Below are positions 62,345-64,000 of a DNA stretch of 64,000 nt, piece by piece; position 1 is the first letter of the stretch, and the number at the start of each line of letters is the position of its first letter. A program made the translations under genes and the position numbers. Source of the stretch: Paracoccus lichenicola (GTDB taxonomy: Bacteria > Pseudomonadota > Alphaproteobacteria > Rhodobacterales > Rhodobacteraceae); NCBI RefSeq assembly GCF_009708075.1, contig NZ_WMBT01000001.1:62001-126000 (forward strand), given 5' to 3'. The notes under the pieces were generated by a model. The model had not been told where the DNA came from. It searched no databases and saw only the letters and a list, made by a program, of their open reading frames with translations.

Positions 62345-64000
62345 ATGAATGCAGTAACGCCCGGCCTGATTATCGACGTTGAAGCGAGAATCAACAAACT
62401 CGAAAGAAGCTTGAAAATCGCCAATGAGAAACAGCGACGTGCCGCCGATCAAATGGAAAGGCGAGCGAAACAATCCGCCGATAAAATCAATGCCACCTAC
62501 GGCCAGATGGGCAACGGCATTGCCGCACAATTCGGAAAGCTGCAAGGGCTGACCCTGCCTTTCCTTGGTGGTCTGGCAGGTGGCATTGCTGCCGGTGGTG
62601 CAACTGCCCTGATTGGCAACCTGAACCAAGTCGCCGAAGGCATGGCCAATATCGGCAATGAGGCTGCCCGTGCTGGTCTATCAACGCAGGCTTTTCAAGA
62701 ATGGTCATTCCTGGCGAAACAGAACCGGATCGACGTTGACGCCCTGATTGATGGTTTCAAAGAACTGAACCTGCGCGCTGACGAATACATTGTGACCGGC
62801 GTTGGCCCTGCCGCCGAAGCTTTCACCCGGCTTGGCTATCGTGCCGACGACCTGAAGCAGAAGCTGAAAGACCCTTCGGCCCTGATGTTGGAGATCCTTG
62901 GCCGGCTTCAGAGTCTGGACAAGGCCGCGCAGATCAGGATCGCGGATGAGGTTTTCGGCGGCACCGGTGGCGAGCGCTTTGTGGAATTGCTGGCCCAAGG
63001 TCAGGGCGCGCTGCGGGCGACTATCGACAGGGCGCACGAAACTGGCGCGGTGCTGGATGCCGAGCTGATCGCGAAAGCGGACCAGATCAACCGCAAGTTT
63101 AGCGAGTTGACCACCGGCGCGGCCAACTTTGCCAAGGCAGCGGTGGTCAACTTGGCCGCTGCTGGCACCGAACTGACTGACTTCCGCGCCCGGCTTGACG
63201 GCATCTTTGACTCCGAGGCCGAAGGGCGCGCCGTCCTGGGTGATGAACTCTATGACACCCTGTCCCGTGACCGTGACGCGGTGGACGATCAGGCCGAAGC
63301 CCTGACCCGATTGAATGAACGCTATTCCACCCTTGCCGAGGAAGCAGGCCGCGCGGGCGTGGCGATGCTGGATGCCATCAGCAGGCTCGACAGCTTGGGC
63401 TATGACACGGCAGCCGATGCCCTGCGCGTGGCCTATGAGCAGATGCAGAACCTGGTTCAAGCCTTCCACGATGGCGAGATCAGCGGCGAGGATTTCACGA
63501 CGCAGCTTGGCGAGATCGAAGCCGCGGCGTCCCATGCCTTTGCCACCCTAGAGGCGGGCGACCGCGTTCAATTCTCTGGCGTCATGAGCCAGCTTTCCCG
63601 CCTTGGCGGCGTGATCGCCTCTGTCACCAGCTTGGCGAACAGCATGGGCGCGGCCATTGCCCGCGCGGCTGGCACGGCACCGGACCAGAAGGCCACGCAG
63701 GCCATGCGGGACCGGCATGCAGCCGAGGCCGCCAGCATGGATTCCATGGAGGTGCAACGCGAGGCCCTGGATGGCTTCACCCAGGCCGAACAGGCGCGCA
63801 ATGCCGCCACTAGCGAACAACTGGCCCTGCAACGCGAGATCGAGGCCGTCAGGAGGCGCGCAGGCGAGTCTGGAGCGACCCTGACCGATCAACAGGCCAC
63901 AGAGACCGCACAAGCCGCCATCGCTGCCGAGGAGGCCCGCGCAGCCGCTGACAGGGCATCCCGCGTCGGTGGTGCCAGCAAGCCCGCCGGTGGCGGTGGT
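62345..64000 (+). CDS. Tail tape measure protein, 3' end cut by window
   Basis: 552 codons without a stop up to the window edge. Begins MNAVTPGLIIDVEARINKLER with a heptad-rich helix, then a Gly/Ala hydrophobic stretch (about 62-95), and the segment ADEVFGGTGGERFVELLAQGQ followed by AHETGAVLDAELIAKADQINRKF, common in tape measures of alphaproteobacterial phages. The rest is long alpha-helical text rich in Ala, Gln and Glu. GTGAG lies 8 bases before the ATG. It sets tail length in siphoviruses. Confidence 0.85.
   Translation, partial: MNAVTPGLIIDVEARINKLERSLKIANEKQRRAADQMERRAKQSADKINATYGQMGNGIAAQFGKLQGLTLPFLGGLAGGIAAGGATALIGNLNQVAEGMANIGNEAARAGLSTQAFQEWSFLAKQNRIDVDALIDGFKELNLRADEYIVTGVGPAAEAFTRLGYRADDLKQKLKDPSALMLEILGRLQSLDKAAQIRIADEVFGGTGGERFVELLAQGQGALRATIDRAHETGAVLDAELIAKADQINRKFSELTTGAANFAKAAVVNLAAAGTELTDFRARLDGIFDSEAEGRAVLGDELYDTLSRDRDAVDDQAEALTRLNERYSTLAEEAGRAGVAMLDAISRLDSLGYDTAADALRVAYEQMQNLVQAFHDGEISGEDFTTQLGEIEAAASHAFATLEAGDRVQFSGVMSQLSRLGGVIASVTSLANSMGAAIARAAGTAPDQKATQAMRDRHAAEAASMDSMEVQREALDGFTQAEQARNAATSEQLALQREIEAVRRRAGESGATLTDQQATETAQAAIAAEEARAAADRASRVGGASKPAGGGG

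Larger units (their letters stand above)
50112..64000 (+). mobile_element. Integrated phage-like element (prophage or relative), right end outside window
   Basis: Begins right after ade with AT-rich sequence, then a tyrosine integrase and 17 further genes, nearly all on the plus strand and most of them recognisable as virion or DNA-packaging parts. The left attachment site must lie between about 50100 and 50292, but the core cannot be fixed without the right end. No repressor, excisionase, replication or lysis gene is visible in 13.9 kb. Gene order is unlike a standard siphovirus. GC content and codon use of most genes resemble the host, while gaps and the gene at 58236 are AT-richer. Confidence 0.85.

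Overview
The window is a high-GC stretch of an alphaproteobacterial chromosome, most likely a Rhodobacteraceae member close to Paracoccus. This rests on the circularly permuted two-piece tmRNA next to an alpha-type SspB, a class I lysyl-tRNA synthetase, the order murA - DUF2948 - hisD - UPF0262 - low-molecular-weight phosphatase, a DUF1127/LysR pair, and GTA-related phage proteins. Assignments come from reading translated sequence and recalling families; no database search was run.

Region 1 (1-50111) is ordinary core genome. It opens with the 3' part of trpS, a luciferase-like flavin oxidoreductase, a GNAT enzyme and rplU-rpmA. Next come a zinc metallopeptidase, the ABC-F protein Uup and a nucleoside hydrolase. 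A leftward envelope and translation operon follows: pyrH - frr - uppS - cdsA - dxr - rseP - bamA - ompH (16296 down to 7770). Then miaA, an AraC regulator, rlmE, a Ppx/GppA phosphatase, pdxY, a thioesterase, gnd, ssrA, sspB, a MerR-CMD pair, prfC and tRNA-Thr. The block from 26872 to 31137 holds murA and hisD. After it come LysR/DUF1127, trpA, a TerB-DnaJ protein, dnaX-ybaB-recR, lysS, and a leftward run lgt - methyltransferase - pgeF - nadD - dacB. The region ends with ubiK, rluD, rpoH, a membrane protein, tRNA-Arg and adenine deaminase.

Region 2 (50112-64000, open at the right edge) is an integrated phage-like element. A tyrosine integrase is followed after only 69 bases by a portal gene. 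No repressor, excisionase or replication gene is in view. The virion genes that follow are HK97/GTA-like but in an unusual order: portal, tail assembly chaperone, fused protease-capsid, a second chaperone-like protein, spike-base-like protein, gpI-like tail assembly protein, HNH nuclease, a repeat protein, an opposite-strand membrane protein, head-tail connectors, terminase small and large subunits, and the start of the tape measure. Two morphogenesis blocks, starting at the portal and at the head-tail connector, share a leader: TCTGT-N9-GCAACA, then TGTTGCGAGT exactly six bases before each start codon. This shared leader and the shuffled order are the most unusual features of the window.

Functionally, core region highlights are trans-translation (ssrA plus its ClpXP adaptor sspB), outer-membrane biogenesis (rseP, bamA, ompH), isoprenoid, lipid and peptidoglycan precursor genes, and DNA replication and repair (dnaX, recR). 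The phage element would need genes outside the window (tail tube, lysis, regulation) or outside help to complete a particle.
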